From: Roseimaritima ulvae | GTDB taxonomy: Bacteria; Planctomycetota; Planctomycetia; Pirellulales; Pirellulaceae | Direction of reading: 5' to 3' | NCBI RefSeq assembly: GCF_008065135.1 | Contig: NZ_CP042914.1 | Coordinates: forward strand, 1,612,001 to 1,676,000 | Length of the DNA: 64,000 nucleotides | Shown: positions 43,864 to 52,275 of the stretch, piece by piece | Layout: every line of letters begins with the position of its first letter | How positions within the stretch are numbered: the first letter of the stretch is position 1 | The notes under the pieces: model-generated | Seen by the model: the letters and a program-made list of their open reading frames with translations, nothing else | Databases searched by the model: none | Told to the model about the DNA's origin: nothing | Program-made: the position numbers and the translations under genes

Positions 43864-45141
43864 CTACGCCACCCCGACCGCCTTGGCCACCACGTTCATG
43901 GTTTCTCGTTGGCGCTGGCGGACGAACTGCCGAGCCTGTTCGGTCTTGGCTTTGGCGGCTTCGAAGTCACGGGCCATAGCGATCACGGCGTCCGGCACGC
44001 GGGCCGCTTCGGCTTCGATGTCCAAGTCAAACAGCCAGTCGCCCAGCCCGATGTCGCGCCACATGATGCCCTTGCTGGTCTGTTCTTTAAAGCGGCAGAC
44101 AATGGCCGGGATGCCGTTGCCGACGGCCATGATCGGCGAGTGCATTTCGCTGCCGAACAGGCCGGCGCTGCGAACGTAGACGCTGAGCGCCAGATCGGTC
44201 AGCCAGAAGTCCTCGCGCCAGACGACTCGGGGCTTTACATCTTCAGGCAGCTTGTCGTACAGGTTTTCTTTACCGACAGCCATTTGCGTCATGTCTTCGG
44301 GGCACAGCAAAACCTTCAGGTCGGTTTCGCGGACGACGCGGACAATGGCTTCGCGAATCGGCGCGTGATCGCTTTCCTTCATGGCTTCGTTGCGGGCGAT
44401 CCGCTGGGGATCGGGTTTGCGCCGGCTGCCCGGAATCGTCCAGTAGGGTGTGTACCGCAGGCGGGATAAGCAGCACAGGAATTTGCCTTCTTCCAGGTCG
44501 TTGGCGGCGAGGAATTCGGTGGCGCCCGCTTCGTCGCGGAGGTCACAAGCGAACGCGCCGTCGGGTCCAAACGCCATGACCGGCGCCTTGACCCCGTGTT
44601 GCTTGGCCAGTTCCAGCGAAACGGAATCGCGAAAGAACACGAACTCGGCTTGGCTCAGCAAGTCCCCGTCATCGCCGGACAGGAAGGAACCGTGTGTGAT
44701 CCCGTAAACGCCAAACGGTTTTCCGGTGTGTTTGACAAACGCAGCCACGTCGCGGGCGGCCACCAACGAAGGCCCCGAACCGTGCAGCAGGAAATCCGTC
44801 CACTCGATCGCCGCTTGCAGGTCCGCATTCGACGCGCTGCCGTCTGAGCGAATCGAGCCCTTAACGATCTTTAGTTTCGGAAACCGCTCGTGTTCCATCG
44901 TGGCGACTTCGTTCGTCAGGTTACCCGATGCCCAGAGCATAACTTCGGCGTCGGGCAGATGTTGTTCAAGTAAGGCTAGCACGCCGGGGGTGTGAGCGAT
45001 ATCGCCGATGTTGACCGTCTGCCAGGAGGATCGCAGCAGGATGCGAGCCGGGCGATCTGCGTCGGCGGCCCATAGCGATGGAGCGGAAGCCAAGGCAACC
45101 GGAGCGGCAATCGCATGGCCAAGAAATTGTCGTCGCTTCAT
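43864..45141 (-). CDS. Polysaccharide pyruvyl transferase family protein, exported
   Basis: 425 residues. A twin-arginine-like signal (KRRQFLGHAIAAPVALASAPSLWA) is followed by the PF04230 domain: QTVNIGDIAHTPGVLALLEQHL, FLLHGSGPSLVAARDVAAF, GKPFGVYGITHG and, later, GLFGSEMHSPIMAVGNGIPAIVC. The family transfers ketal pyruvate to exopolysaccharide and normally acts in the cytoplasm, so an export signal is unusual and the role may differ. ATG 45141 opens the signal; the frame extends to 45204 without it. Confidence 0.8.
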   Translation of the reverse strand: MKRRQFLGHAIAAPVALASAPSLWAADADRPARILLRSSWQTVNIGDIAHTPGVLALLEQHLPDAEVMLWASGNLTNEVATMEHERFPKLKIVKGSIRSDGSASNADLQAAIEWTDFLLHGSGPSLVAARDVAAFVKHTGKPFGVYGITHGSFLSGDDGDLLSQAEFVFFRDSVSLELAKQHGVKAPVMAFGPDGAFACDLRDEAGATEFLAANDLEEGKFLCCLSRLRYTPYWTIPGSRRKPDPQRIARNEAMKESDHAPIREAIVRVVRETDLKVLLCPEDMTQMAVGKENLYDKLPEDVKPRVVWREDFWLTDLALSVYVRSAGLFGSEMHSPIMAVGNGIPAIVCRFKEQTSKGIMWRDIGLGDWLFDLDIEAEAARVPDAVIAMARDFEAAKAKTEQARQFVRQRQRETMNVVAKAVGVA

Positions 45142-45821
45142 GATGGGGTTTTGCAAATGGTGTTCAGGACTGATTTCGATACAACCTATACTAACTTGTC
45201 GCACAAACCGTCGTTGTGTCGGCCCTTCAGGCCTCTAAATCTGATGGGATACACTTACCGGGGCTTAACAGCCCCGGCAGAGATTCTGTCGACCCTCCGG
45301 GCCTGAGTCCCGCAGGATAAATCCTGCGTTCCACGCAGCCCACAATTACATGGGGCCATGAACCAACTGCTTGCGCAAGATGCTAAAGAGGCGATCGGCA
45401 TTTTGATGGTATTTAACGCCTGTCCTCATTTAACGCCGCGGCGTTGAAGGCGTCGATGTTTGCCGACGCATGCAGTCAGTCCCTGTTTGGCGTGGGTGGA
45501 TGTTTTCCGGGCGACGAACGGAGCCCTTGGAAATCGATTGCGCGGATTAGGCCGGATCGTAGCTCTGCACCGTTTTTCGGGGGCCGATTGCCGCTTTATC
45601 GTCATGACCAGCCGCGAAGTGGTGGATTGGCCGACAGGTGGTGCGGTGAGTGCGGCCGAATGTCGCGGACCTGCGCTGTGGGGAAGTGTGAGGATTAGGT
45701 AGTTTTTGTAGTTTGGGGCGGATAGGCTTTCCGTGCTCCAAATGGTAAGCCATACTAGTTTGTGTTGTTGGTAGCGTGTGCCTACCCACTACCTGGAATT
45801 ACTTCGAGAGAGAGAGTTGTT
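45142..45821. other. Gene-poor region with hairpins
   Basis: A 680-bp space. It has a CCGGGGC/GCCCCGG hairpin (45258-45277) and an 8-bp CGCAGGAT/ATCCTGCG hairpin (45311-45328), typical of intergenic repeats. Two short frames (45444-45702) overlap in different frames, have no signal, no domain and no good start site, so I do not call them. Confidence 0.5.
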
Positions 45822-46163
45822 ATGAATGGTTTGCGTGGTTTGTTGATCGGATGTGTAGCTGCTGGATTGTTTGCCGTTGTCGACGTCGCTCAAGCGGACG
45901 CCGGCGTGTGCTGCGCCCCGGCCCCTGTTTGCTGCTGCCCTCCCCCGCCAGTGAAAGTGTCTTGGTGCGTCCAAGTTCCTTGCACTTGCTGCAGCTATGA
46001 AGTGTCGGCTTGTGTTCCCGCTTGCTGTGCCGGCGTGGAGCCCTGCTTGGTCGATTGCCGCAAGGGAATCTTTGGTCGCAAGATTTTGACCTACAAGTTC
46101 CCCTGCTGCGATCACTGCGTGGAAGTTGTTGTCACCAAGCACGGTCGCACCATCGTCCGTTAA
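45822..46163 (+). CDS. Small exported cysteine-rich protein
   Basis: 113 residues with 18 Cys, 17 of them after the signal peptide (LLIGCVAAGLFAVVDVAQADA). Cysteines occur in CC and CCC clusters (GVCCAPAPVCCCPPPP, CTCCSYEVSACVPACC, FPCCDHC), mixed with Pro and ending in a basic tail. The pattern suits a disulfide-rich or metal-binding envelope protein; planctomycete cell walls are known to be rich in Cys proteins. I know no family that matches. GAGAG precedes the ATG at 45822. Confidence 0.8.
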   Translation: MNGLRGLLIGCVAAGLFAVVDVAQADAGVCCAPAPVCCCPPPPVKVSWCVQVPCTCCSYEVSACVPACCAGVEPCLVDCRKGIFGRKILTYKFPCCDHCVEVVVTKHGRTIVR

Positions 46164-46483
46164 GGAATCCTGTCCTGAGGATCGGATTAAAATTCTTTTA
46201 TGCCCTGTCCCGAAATGGGGAGGGCATCGGCCTTCGCGTTCTATCGGAAGGTCTTGGGGCACGAGTCGCGAGTCACGGTAATTTTTACCCTGCAACGGCG
46301 ACGTGGCTTCCGTAAACCGCTTGCAAGGGACGATGGCCAGCGGTTGTGTTATCCGCCTCGGCCGACGTCGGGAAAAACCCTTGTAATCGTCTTGCCATCG
46401 CGTGAATTTTGCCCAATGCTTTCGCAGGCCTCAGGATGTGGCCGCTAAGAATAGATCAAGCGAAAAACCTGGATTGCAATCTC
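46164..46483. other. Intergenic region with a strong hairpin
   Basis: A 320-bp space. It has a small hairpin just after the Cys-rich stop (46167-46182) and a stronger one at 46201-46226 (TGCCCT/AGGGCA with inner CC/GG pairs). Either could end the Cys-rich transcript, but neither has a T-tract. No gene seen. Confidence 0.5.
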
Positions 46484-48133
46484 ATGTCTCCTATAGCGTC
46501 CGCGATTCTCATAATCACGCTGGTCGCCGTCTGCGGTCTGCTGTTCGGCAGTATTCGGATTCGAGGCATCGGGTTGGGGCCGGCTGGTGTCTTGTTCGCT
46601 GGGATCTTGTTTGGGCATTTTGGTGCGTCGGTCGACCATGATATCGCAGGGTTCACCAAAGAGTTTGGGCTGATCCTGTTCGTGTTCACGATTGGGTTGC
46701 AGTTGGGGCCCGGCGTGGTGGAGTTGTGGAAGAAGCAGGGCATCCGCCTGAACGCCATGGCTCTTTCGATCGTGTTTCAGGCCGTGTTGTTGATCGCCGG
46801 GTTTTTGCTGCTGTTGGATCTGCCCCCGTTAACGGCTGCGGGTTTGTTCAGTGGTGCGACGACCAACACGCCTTCGTTGGGGGCTGCCGAGCAGGCGGCA
46901 CAGACGCTTGAGAGCAGTGAAGACGCGGGCGGGATCGAATCGCTGGCGTCGGCCTATGCGGTTGCCTATCCCGGCGGAATCATCGGGATCATCGCCTCGA
47001 TGTTGCTAATCCGGCGCTTGTTCGGAGTCAATGTCGAGAAGGAAGCGGCCCAGATGAAGGAGCAAGAGGGGCTCGATCGCGAACCCATCGAACGTCGCTC
47101 GGTGGTCATCGGCAACAGCAATCTGGACGCCCTGCCCTTTGGCCAGATTCCGGGGATCGAAGAGACGGGAGTGCGACTGTCGCGGATTCGGCGGGCCGGA
47201 GAAGATACGGTGCATGCCGCCACGGATGAAACCATCTTGCACGATGGGGACGTGATTCAAGTGGTCGGAACCCACAGCGGGCTTGATCGCTTTACGCCGA
47301 TCCTGGGGCATACGGTCGATGTCGATTTGATGAAGTCGACCGGCGAAGTTGAATTCCGTCGGGTGTTTGTGACCGAACCGCGGGCTCTGCGTACCTCGCT
47401 GCGTGATTTGAGTCTGGACAAGGTTTACGGTGTCACGGTCACGCGTATTATCCGTTCGAGTGTGGAGATGACGGCCCGCGGATCGAGCCGTTTTCACTAT
47501 GGTGACACCGCGCACATCGTGGGCGACAAGCAGTCGCTTGAACGGGTGACAGGTTTTCTGGGCAACTCGGGTAAATCGATGCGGGAGACCCATTTTTCGC
47601 CGTTGTTCTTCGGCATTGTGGTGGGCGTGATGTTGGGGATGATTCCCTTTACCCTGCCCGGCGTTCCCTTTCCGGTACGGCTAGGTTTTGCCGGCGGGCC
47701 CTTGGTCGCCGCCATCGTGCTCAGTTTGATCGGCAGCGTCGGCAAGGTGGTTTGGTACATTCCCTACTCGGCGAATTTGGCGCTGCGTGAGCTGGGCATT
47801 ATTTTGTTTCTGGCCTGCGCGGGGCTGGGAGCTGGGGAGACATTTTTTGAGTCGGCGCTCAGTCTTCAAGGCGTGAAGTGGATGGGCGTGGGGATCGCCG
47901 TGACGATGGTCCCGCTGCTGACGACGGGTATCTTTGCCCGCTTGTTTTGGAAGCAAAACTACTTGACCATCTGTGGCGTGATCGCCGGCAGCATGACCGA
48001 CCCGCCAGCCCTGGCGTTTGCTAATTCGCTGGCCGATTCCGAAGCCAGTTCGACCGCGTATGCCGCCGTCTATCCCCTGACCATGATCATGCGGATCATC
48101 GCTGCCCAGACGATCGTGATGTTGTTTGCCTAG
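46484..48133 (+). CDS. AspT/YidE-like transporter with two RCK_C domains
   Basis: 549 residues. Two membrane halves (residues ~1-180 and ~380-549) flank two RCK_C/TrkA-C domains (~200-345; SNLDALPFGQIPGIEETGVRLSRIRRAGED, TSLRDLSLDKVYGVTVTRII). Duplication signatures in each half: LFSGATTNTPSLGAAEQA and IAGSMTDPPALAFANSLAD. This is the aspartate-alanine antiporter-like family; many members have unknown ions or acids as substrates, with the RCK domains sensing a nucleotide. ATG 46484 begins the first helix. Confidence 0.85.
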   Translation: MSPIASAILIITLVAVCGLLFGSIRIRGIGLGPAGVLFAGILFGHFGASVDHDIAGFTKEFGLILFVFTIGLQLGPGVVELWKKQGIRLNAMALSIVFQAVLLIAGFLLLLDLPPLTAAGLFSGATTNTPSLGAAEQAAQTLESSEDAGGIESLASAYAVAYPGGIIGIIASMLLIRRLFGVNVEKEAAQMKEQEGLDREPIERRSVVIGNSNLDALPFGQIPGIEETGVRLSRIRRAGEDTVHAATDETILHDGDVIQVVGTHSGLDRFTPILGHTVDVDLMKSTGEVEFRRVFVTEPRALRTSLRDLSLDKVYGVTVTRIIRSSVEMTARGSSRFHYGDTAHIVGDKQSLERVTGFLGNSGKSMRETHFSPLFFGIVVGVMLGMIPFTLPGVPFPVRLGFAGGPLVAAIVLSLIGSVGKVVWYIPYSANLALRELGIILFLACAGLGAGETFFESALSLQGVKWMGVGIAVTMVPLLTTGIFARLFWKQNYLTICGVIAGSMTDPPALAFANSLADSEASSTAYAAVYPLTMIMRIIAAQTIVMLFA

Positions 48134-48210
48134 CTGGGCAGCCAATTTCTGGTGTCGTTGCGGTATATTGGGCGAGCAATGCATTTTTCTCCGCCAGGGC
48201 CCGCAACGAC

Positions 48211-49653
48211 ATGCTCGTCACCAAACCCATTCGCTGGAATTTAGGCTTACCTTCTCTCGTCTTGCTGCTGGTGTCCGCCATCGCAGCGAACGCGGATGAA
48301 CCACCGAACCGAGGTGAACCCGCAGGGGCCGGTGAGGCATCGCGGAGGCCGGATCTAGTTGTTTACCTGGCCGATGATTTGTCCGCGGCGGATTTGCCGC
48401 TGTACGGTGGCAAAAATATCCAGACCCCCTTCATCGACCGCTTGGCGGCTGAGGGGATGACGTTCGAGCGAGCGTTTGTGGCGAGCCCGTCTTGCGCGCC
48501 CAGCCGAGCGGCGTTGTTAACCGGGTTGATGCCGGCTCGCAATGGTGCCGAAGAAAACCACAGCTATCCGGGCGATGATATTCTTCGCTTGCCCGAGGTC
48601 CTGAATGAATTGGGCTACCAGACGGTCGCCTTTGGCAAAGTCGCTCATTCACGCAGCGTCGATTCCTATGGCTTTGACACGTACGATCGGAAGCAGGACA
48701 TTGCCGACGTTCGCAAGAACGTTCAGGCCTTTCTCGAAAACCGCACGGACCGGCGACCGCTGGCGTTATTTGTCGGCGTCTCGAATCCGCATGTGCCCTG
48801 GCCGGCTGAGTCGTCGGTGGATCCGACGGCGATGTCGATACCGCCGCAGTTGCTCGACACGCCGCGGACGCGTGTCCAAAGGTCGCGATACTTGCAGGAG
48901 GTCAAGGATCTGGACGCCTACCTGGGAGAGCTGCGTCGGTTGGTCGATAAACATTTGTCGTCGGACAAGCTGTTCGTGTTTTCCAGCGATCACGGCGCTC
49001 AGTTTCCGTTCGGCAAGTGGACGCTTTATGACGAAGGGATTCGCGTACCATTCATTGTGGTTAGGGAAGGCAAAATCAAGCCTTCCACCCGCACCGCCGC
49101 GATGGTTAGCTGGGTGGACGTGTTGCCCACCCTGATTGATGTTGCAGGCGGGCAAGTACCTGCGAATCTTGATGGTCGTTCGTTCGCGACGGTGCTTGAA
49201 GACGCCAATAGGTCTCATCGCAATCGCATCTTCACTACGCATAGTGGTGATAAGATGATGAACGTCTACCTGAGCCGTTCAGTCCGCAGCGAGCGTTACA
49301 AGTTTATCTGGAATCCTCATCCGGAATTCGCTTTCACAACGCACATCGATCTGTTGCTGCGAGAGACCTCCGGCGACTACTTCAAACAATGGAAGCAGCA
49401 AGCGGAGACCGACCAGCGTGCCGCTGAGCTATTGGCCAAGCATCACGGCCGTCCGGAGTTCGAACTGTTCGACTTGCAGCAAGACCCGCACGAGCAGACA
49501 AATCTGGCGGGACAAGCAAGCCTGGCCACGGTTCAGCAAGAATTGCAGGCGGAGTTGCAGGCTTGGATCAAGCAGCAGGACGATCAGCTGACCGTGTTCC
49601 ACGAACCACTGATGTTGGACGCCCCGCAGACCTGGGTGCCACGAAAACCATAG
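48211..49653 (+). CDS. Sulfatase (formylglycine-dependent), sulfamidase-like
   Basis: 480 residues. Signal peptide LPSLVLLLVSAIAANA. Metal site VVYLADDLSAADLPLYGG (D55-D56), FGly motif C95-A-P-S-R, FGKVAHSRSVDSYGFD and FSSDHGAQFPFGKWTLYDEGIRVPF. Closest in design to heparan N-sulfatase-like planctomycete enzymes. Expected to act extracellularly on sulfated glycans. ATG 48211. Confidence 0.9.
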   Translation: MLVTKPIRWNLGLPSLVLLLVSAIAANADEPPNRGEPAGAGEASRRPDLVVYLADDLSAADLPLYGGKNIQTPFIDRLAAEGMTFERAFVASPSCAPSRAALLTGLMPARNGAEENHSYPGDDILRLPEVLNELGYQTVAFGKVAHSRSVDSYGFDTYDRKQDIADVRKNVQAFLENRTDRRPLALFVGVSNPHVPWPAESSVDPTAMSIPPQLLDTPRTRVQRSRYLQEVKDLDAYLGELRRLVDKHLSSDKLFVFSSDHGAQFPFGKWTLYDEGIRVPFIVVREGKIKPSTRTAAMVSWVDVLPTLIDVAGGQVPANLDGRSFATVLEDANRSHRNRIFTTHSGDKMMNVYLSRSVRSERYKFIWNPHPEFAFTTHIDLLLRETSGDYFKQWKQQAETDQRAAELLAKHHGRPEFELFDLQQDPHEQTNLAGQASLATVQQELQAELQAWIKQQDDQLTVFHEPLMLDAPQTWVPRKP

Positions 49654-49662
49654 GTTGGCACG

Positions 49663-49690
49663 CCCACCTTCTGGCGAAGGTAGCTACGTT
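49663..49690. repeat. TCTGGCGAnGGTAGCTAC motif
   Basis: CTTCTGGCGAAGGTAGCTACG after the sulfatase stop is a third copy of the motif at 8731-8763 and 28731-28755. Short intergenic repeat. Confidence 0.45.
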
Positions 49691-49711
49691 TAGGATGGAC
49701 GCGGTAATTCA

Positions 49712-50908
49712 TTGACTCGGTGGAGTGATTTTTTGGACGTCGAACGCCGAGAACAGCTGCTCGCGGTCTATCGTGATGGCTTGTTGGACAACACGCTGCC
49801 GTTCTGGTTGAAGTTCGGCGTGGACGAACAGCACGGTGGCGTTCTAACGTCGCTGGATCGCCAGGGCCGTGTCGTCGATACCGACAAAGGCGTCTGGCAG
49901 CAGGCCCGCTTTACGTGGCTGCTCGGCGAACTCTACAACCGCGTCGAGCCCCGTCGGCAGTGGTTGGAGTTGGCGAAGCGAGGGGCCGCGTTTTTGGAAC
50001 AGCATTGCCTCGATCCAGACGACGGACGGATGTGGTTCCATGTCACCCGCGACGGCAAACCGATCCGCAAACGACGGTACGCATTCTCCGAGTGCTTCGC
50101 CGCGATTGCTTTTGGCGAACTGGCCCAGGCTACCGGGGAATCGCACTATGCCGAAAAGGCTCGGCAAGCGTTCCAAAAATTCCTCGACCACAACCTCCAT
50201 CCGCCTCGCAGCGCAGCGAAATTTACCGACACCCGGCCCACTCGCGGTATGGGCTTTCCGATGCAGACGATCGTCACGGCGCAGGAGCTGCGCGATTCGA
50301 TTGGGTTGCAAAATGCCGAGCAGTGGATCGACCGCAGCATCGAAGACATCCGCCGATTCCATTTCAAGGAAGATCTGCAGTGCGTGATGGAAACCGTCGG
50401 TCCTGATGGCCAGGTCATCGATCATTTCGACGGTCGCACACTGAACCCGGGGCACGCCATTGAAGGCGCCTGGTTTATCATGCTCGAAGGCAAGCTCCGC
50501 GGCGAACAAGGTTTGATCGGTACCGGCTGTCAGATGCTGGACTGGATGTGGGAGCGTGGTTGGGATTCGCAGCACGGTGGGATGTTGTATTTTGTCGACC
50601 TATACGGTTTGCCGGTGCAGGAGTATTGGCACGACATGAAATTCTGGTGGCCGCAGAACGAAACCATCATCGCGACGCTGCTGGCCTACATGCTGACCGG
50701 CGATCCCAAGTACGCGGACTGGCACCGCCAGATACACGACTGGGCCTATCGACATTTTCCGGACCCGGAGCACGGTGAGTGGTTTGGCTACCTGCATCGC
50801 GACGGTAGCCTCAGTTCCACGCTGAAGGGCAATCTCTGGAAAGGTCCCTTCCATCTGCCGCGGATGCAGTTGGTGTGTTGGCAACTGCTGGCTAATGAGG
50901 CTCGGTGA
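49712..50908 (+). CDS. N-acylglucosamine 2-epimerase family protein
   Basis: 398 residues, AGE/cellobiose-epimerase type (alpha/alpha)6 barrel. Conserved blocks: FWLKFGVDEQHGGVLTSLDRQG, KGVWQQARFTWLLGELYN, RYAFSECFAAIAFGELA, NPGHAIEGAWFIM and PQNETIIATLLAYMLTG, with the active-site His and Glu expected in the last blocks. Epimerises sugars at the reducing end. The frame begins at a TTG (49712); no ATG is near, so the exact start is uncertain. Its 3' end overlaps the convergent MarR gene by 17 bp. Confidence 0.85.
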   Translation: MTRWSDFLDVERREQLLAVYRDGLLDNTLPFWLKFGVDEQHGGVLTSLDRQGRVVDTDKGVWQQARFTWLLGELYNRVEPRRQWLELAKRGAAFLEQHCLDPDDGRMWFHVTRDGKPIRKRRYAFSECFAAIAFGELAQATGESHYAEKARQAFQKFLDHNLHPPRSAAKFTDTRPTRGMGFPMQTIVTAQELRDSIGLQNAEQWIDRSIEDIRRFHFKEDLQCVMETVGPDGQVIDHFDGRTLNPGHAIEGAWFIMLEGKLRGEQGLIGTGCQMLDWMWERGWDSQHGGMLYFVDLYGLPVQEYWHDMKFWWPQNETIIATLLAYMLTGDPKYADWHRQIHDWAYRHFPDPEHGEWFGYLHRDGSLSSTLKGNLWKGPFHLPRMQLVCWQLLANEAR

Positions 50909-51419
50909 TTTCGCCGGGCGTTAGGTGGGGGGCGGCGTCGATGCCGTCGGCGTCCATCAGGGCGGCAACGCGTTGCAGCGTGGCCAGGATTTGGGTTCGT
51001 TCCCACGACTGCAGCGAACTGAGCGAGTCGCGAAAGCGGTCCTGCATCAGGGAGGGGGAAGATGCCAGGACCTCGGAGCCGTGTTCGGAAATCGCGATTT
51101 GGACCGACCGCCGATCGGCTGAGCTGGGCTGGCGGTTGACCAGATCGCGAGCTTCCAGTCGCTTCAAAATGCCCGTCACCGTGGCTTGGCTAAGGTGCAC
51201 CGCGGCGGCGAGTTGTTTGGGAGAGGCCGTGCCCAGCCGCTGCAGTTCCTGCAGAACCGCCAGTTGGGGGCCGGTTAAACCGTAAGCGCTGACCAGGCTT
51301 CGCGAATGCAAATCGACGGCGCGGATGATTTTTCGAATCGCAGCGACGATTTGATCTTCGTGCGAAAGTGGGCGGGGGGCTGGGGGTGGAGCGGGCGTTG
51401 GCGGCGAGGGCGAATTCAT
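50892..51419 (-). CDS. MarR family regulator, divergent from the carbamoyl-compound cluster
   Basis: 175 residues. A Pro-rich disordered start, then winged helix: YGLTGPQLAVLQELQRLG, ASPKQLAAAVHLSQATVTGILKRLEARDLVNRQ (recognition helix) and DRRSVQIAISEHG (wing). It faces the operon that begins at 51.6 kb, across a region with a near-palindromic operator candidate at 51493-51510. EctR, a MarR protein that controls ectoine synthesis, shows that MarR proteins can run osmolyte genes. ATG 51419 is chosen over upstream starts because it opens the conserved part. Confidence 0.85.
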   Translation of the reverse strand: MNSPSPPTPAPPPAPRPLSHEDQIVAAIRKIIRAVDLHSRSLVSAYGLTGPQLAVLQELQRLGTASPKQLAAAVHLSQATVTGILKRLEARDLVNRQPSSADRRSVQIAISEHGSEVLASSPSLMQDRFRDSLSSLQSWERTQILATLQRVAALMDADGIDAAPHLTPGEITEPH

Positions 51420-51481
51420 GAATTCATAACCGCGCAGGGCGGCGAGGGAGTTGGCATGGGGCGATGGACGCAGTTTAGATA

Positions 51482-51596
51482 GTGCTTTCAACGCTAAGCA
51501 AATTCTGTTAGCCTGTGAAGATCGGAGACAGTCTCGGCTGGCAAGTTTGAGGCCATTTTCCGAAATTCAGCAAAGTGGGGATGCTTTCAACGCTAA
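51482..51596. repeat. 15-bp direct repeat exactly 100 bp apart
   Basis: TGCTTTCAACGCTAA occurs at 51482-51496 and 51582-51596. The first copy overlaps the operator-like palindrome, so paired binding of the MarR protein is possible. Confidence 0.7.
51493..51510. promoter_or_regulatory. Candidate MarR operator
   Basis: CTAAGCAAATTCTGTTAG, an 18-bp near-palindrome (CTAA...AATT...TTAG) of the size and AT-content typical of MarR sites, 74 bp upstream of the MarR start and on the other side facing the transporter operon. The CTAA half-site recurs at 51593. Confidence 0.5.
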
Positions 51597-51652
51597 TGAT
51601 GAGCGGCCCGCTTTGGTACGTAAAACGCAATTCTCAGGAGACTTACGGCTTG

Positions 51653-51883
51653 ATGGATGATCCAATCGAAACGGGAACCAAAACCTACGATGTTCAGCAG
51701 TTGGATGCTGACGGCGACGTGCTGGCGTCGGTCAAGGTAGAAGCTCTCAGCGGCGAGGCGGCAGCGAAACAGCTCCGCGAAGTCGCTTCCGGTACCGAAT
51801 CGATTGCGGTCTGTTTGGGCGACGAAGTCATGAATGAGATGGGCGTGCAGTACTGGCAACAACGGGTCCGGGGACGCCGTTGA
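51653..51883 (+). CDS. Small soluble protein of unknown function
   Basis: 76 residues, first gene of the run. Acidic (TYDVQQLDADGDVLASVKVEALSGEAAAKQLREVASGTESIAVCLGDE), no signal or membrane segment. AGGAG lies at 51636-51640, 12 bases before this ATG and 9 before an in-frame TTG. Its stop overlaps the next start (TGATG), indicating coupling. I recognise no family; a ligand-binding or regulatory subunit role is only a guess from position. Confidence 0.6.
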   Translation: MDDPIETGTKTYDVQQLDADGDVLASVKVEALSGEAAAKQLREVASGTESIAVCLGDEVMNEMGVQYWQQRVRGRR

Positions 51884-52275
51884 TGCCTCAGTCGGAAGCC
51901 ACGCTAGAATTTACCGTCGATCAATTCGATGACGTACGCGAAGGCCATGTCACGCTGGACTGGACGGCTGTCGATGCGGCGACGGTGTATTCGGTGACCG
52001 ACGAACGCAACGTGGAAGTGTTTCGGGGCACAACCCCGCAAGCCTTCGTTTCCGGCTTGCCCGATGGGCAGCACGTGTTTACCGTGGCCGCGATGGATGG
52101 ACAGGGCCAGGTGTTGGTCCAGTCGCCCACGCCCGCGGTCGTAACCGTGAAGCATTGGTCGCTGGGCATGGCCTTGTCGCTGTTCGTTTGCGGCTTTGTA
52201 GTGCTGTTAGCCGTCGTCGGCGTATTGGTGTTGGGCACACGGAATGCTAGATCACGTTCGGATGCAAGCGAGTGA
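51883..52275 (+). CDS. Membrane-anchored FnIII-like protein
   Basis: 130 residues. Residues ~10-85 have a fibronectin-III-like pattern (HVTLDWTAVDAATVYSVTDE, SGLPDGQHVFTVAAMDGQGQ); residues ~90-115 are a single membrane helix (MALSLFVCGFVVLLAVVGVLVLG) with a basic cytosolic end. No export signal is seen at the N-terminus, so the domain's side is unclear. It overlaps the upstream stop by one base and the transporter start by four (GTGA), so all three are translated together. It may be a transporter accessory subunit. Confidence 0.7.
   Translation: MPQSEATLEFTVDQFDDVREGHVTLDWTAVDAATVYSVTDERNVEVFRGTTPQAFVSGLPDGQHVFTVAAMDGQGQVLVQSPTPAVVTVKHWSLGMALSLFVCGFVVLLAVVGVLVLGTRNARSRSDASE

Noticed and set aside
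45444-45702. Two overlapping short frames of 80-84 codons
   Set aside because: No signal, motif or ribosome-binding site; compete in different frames.
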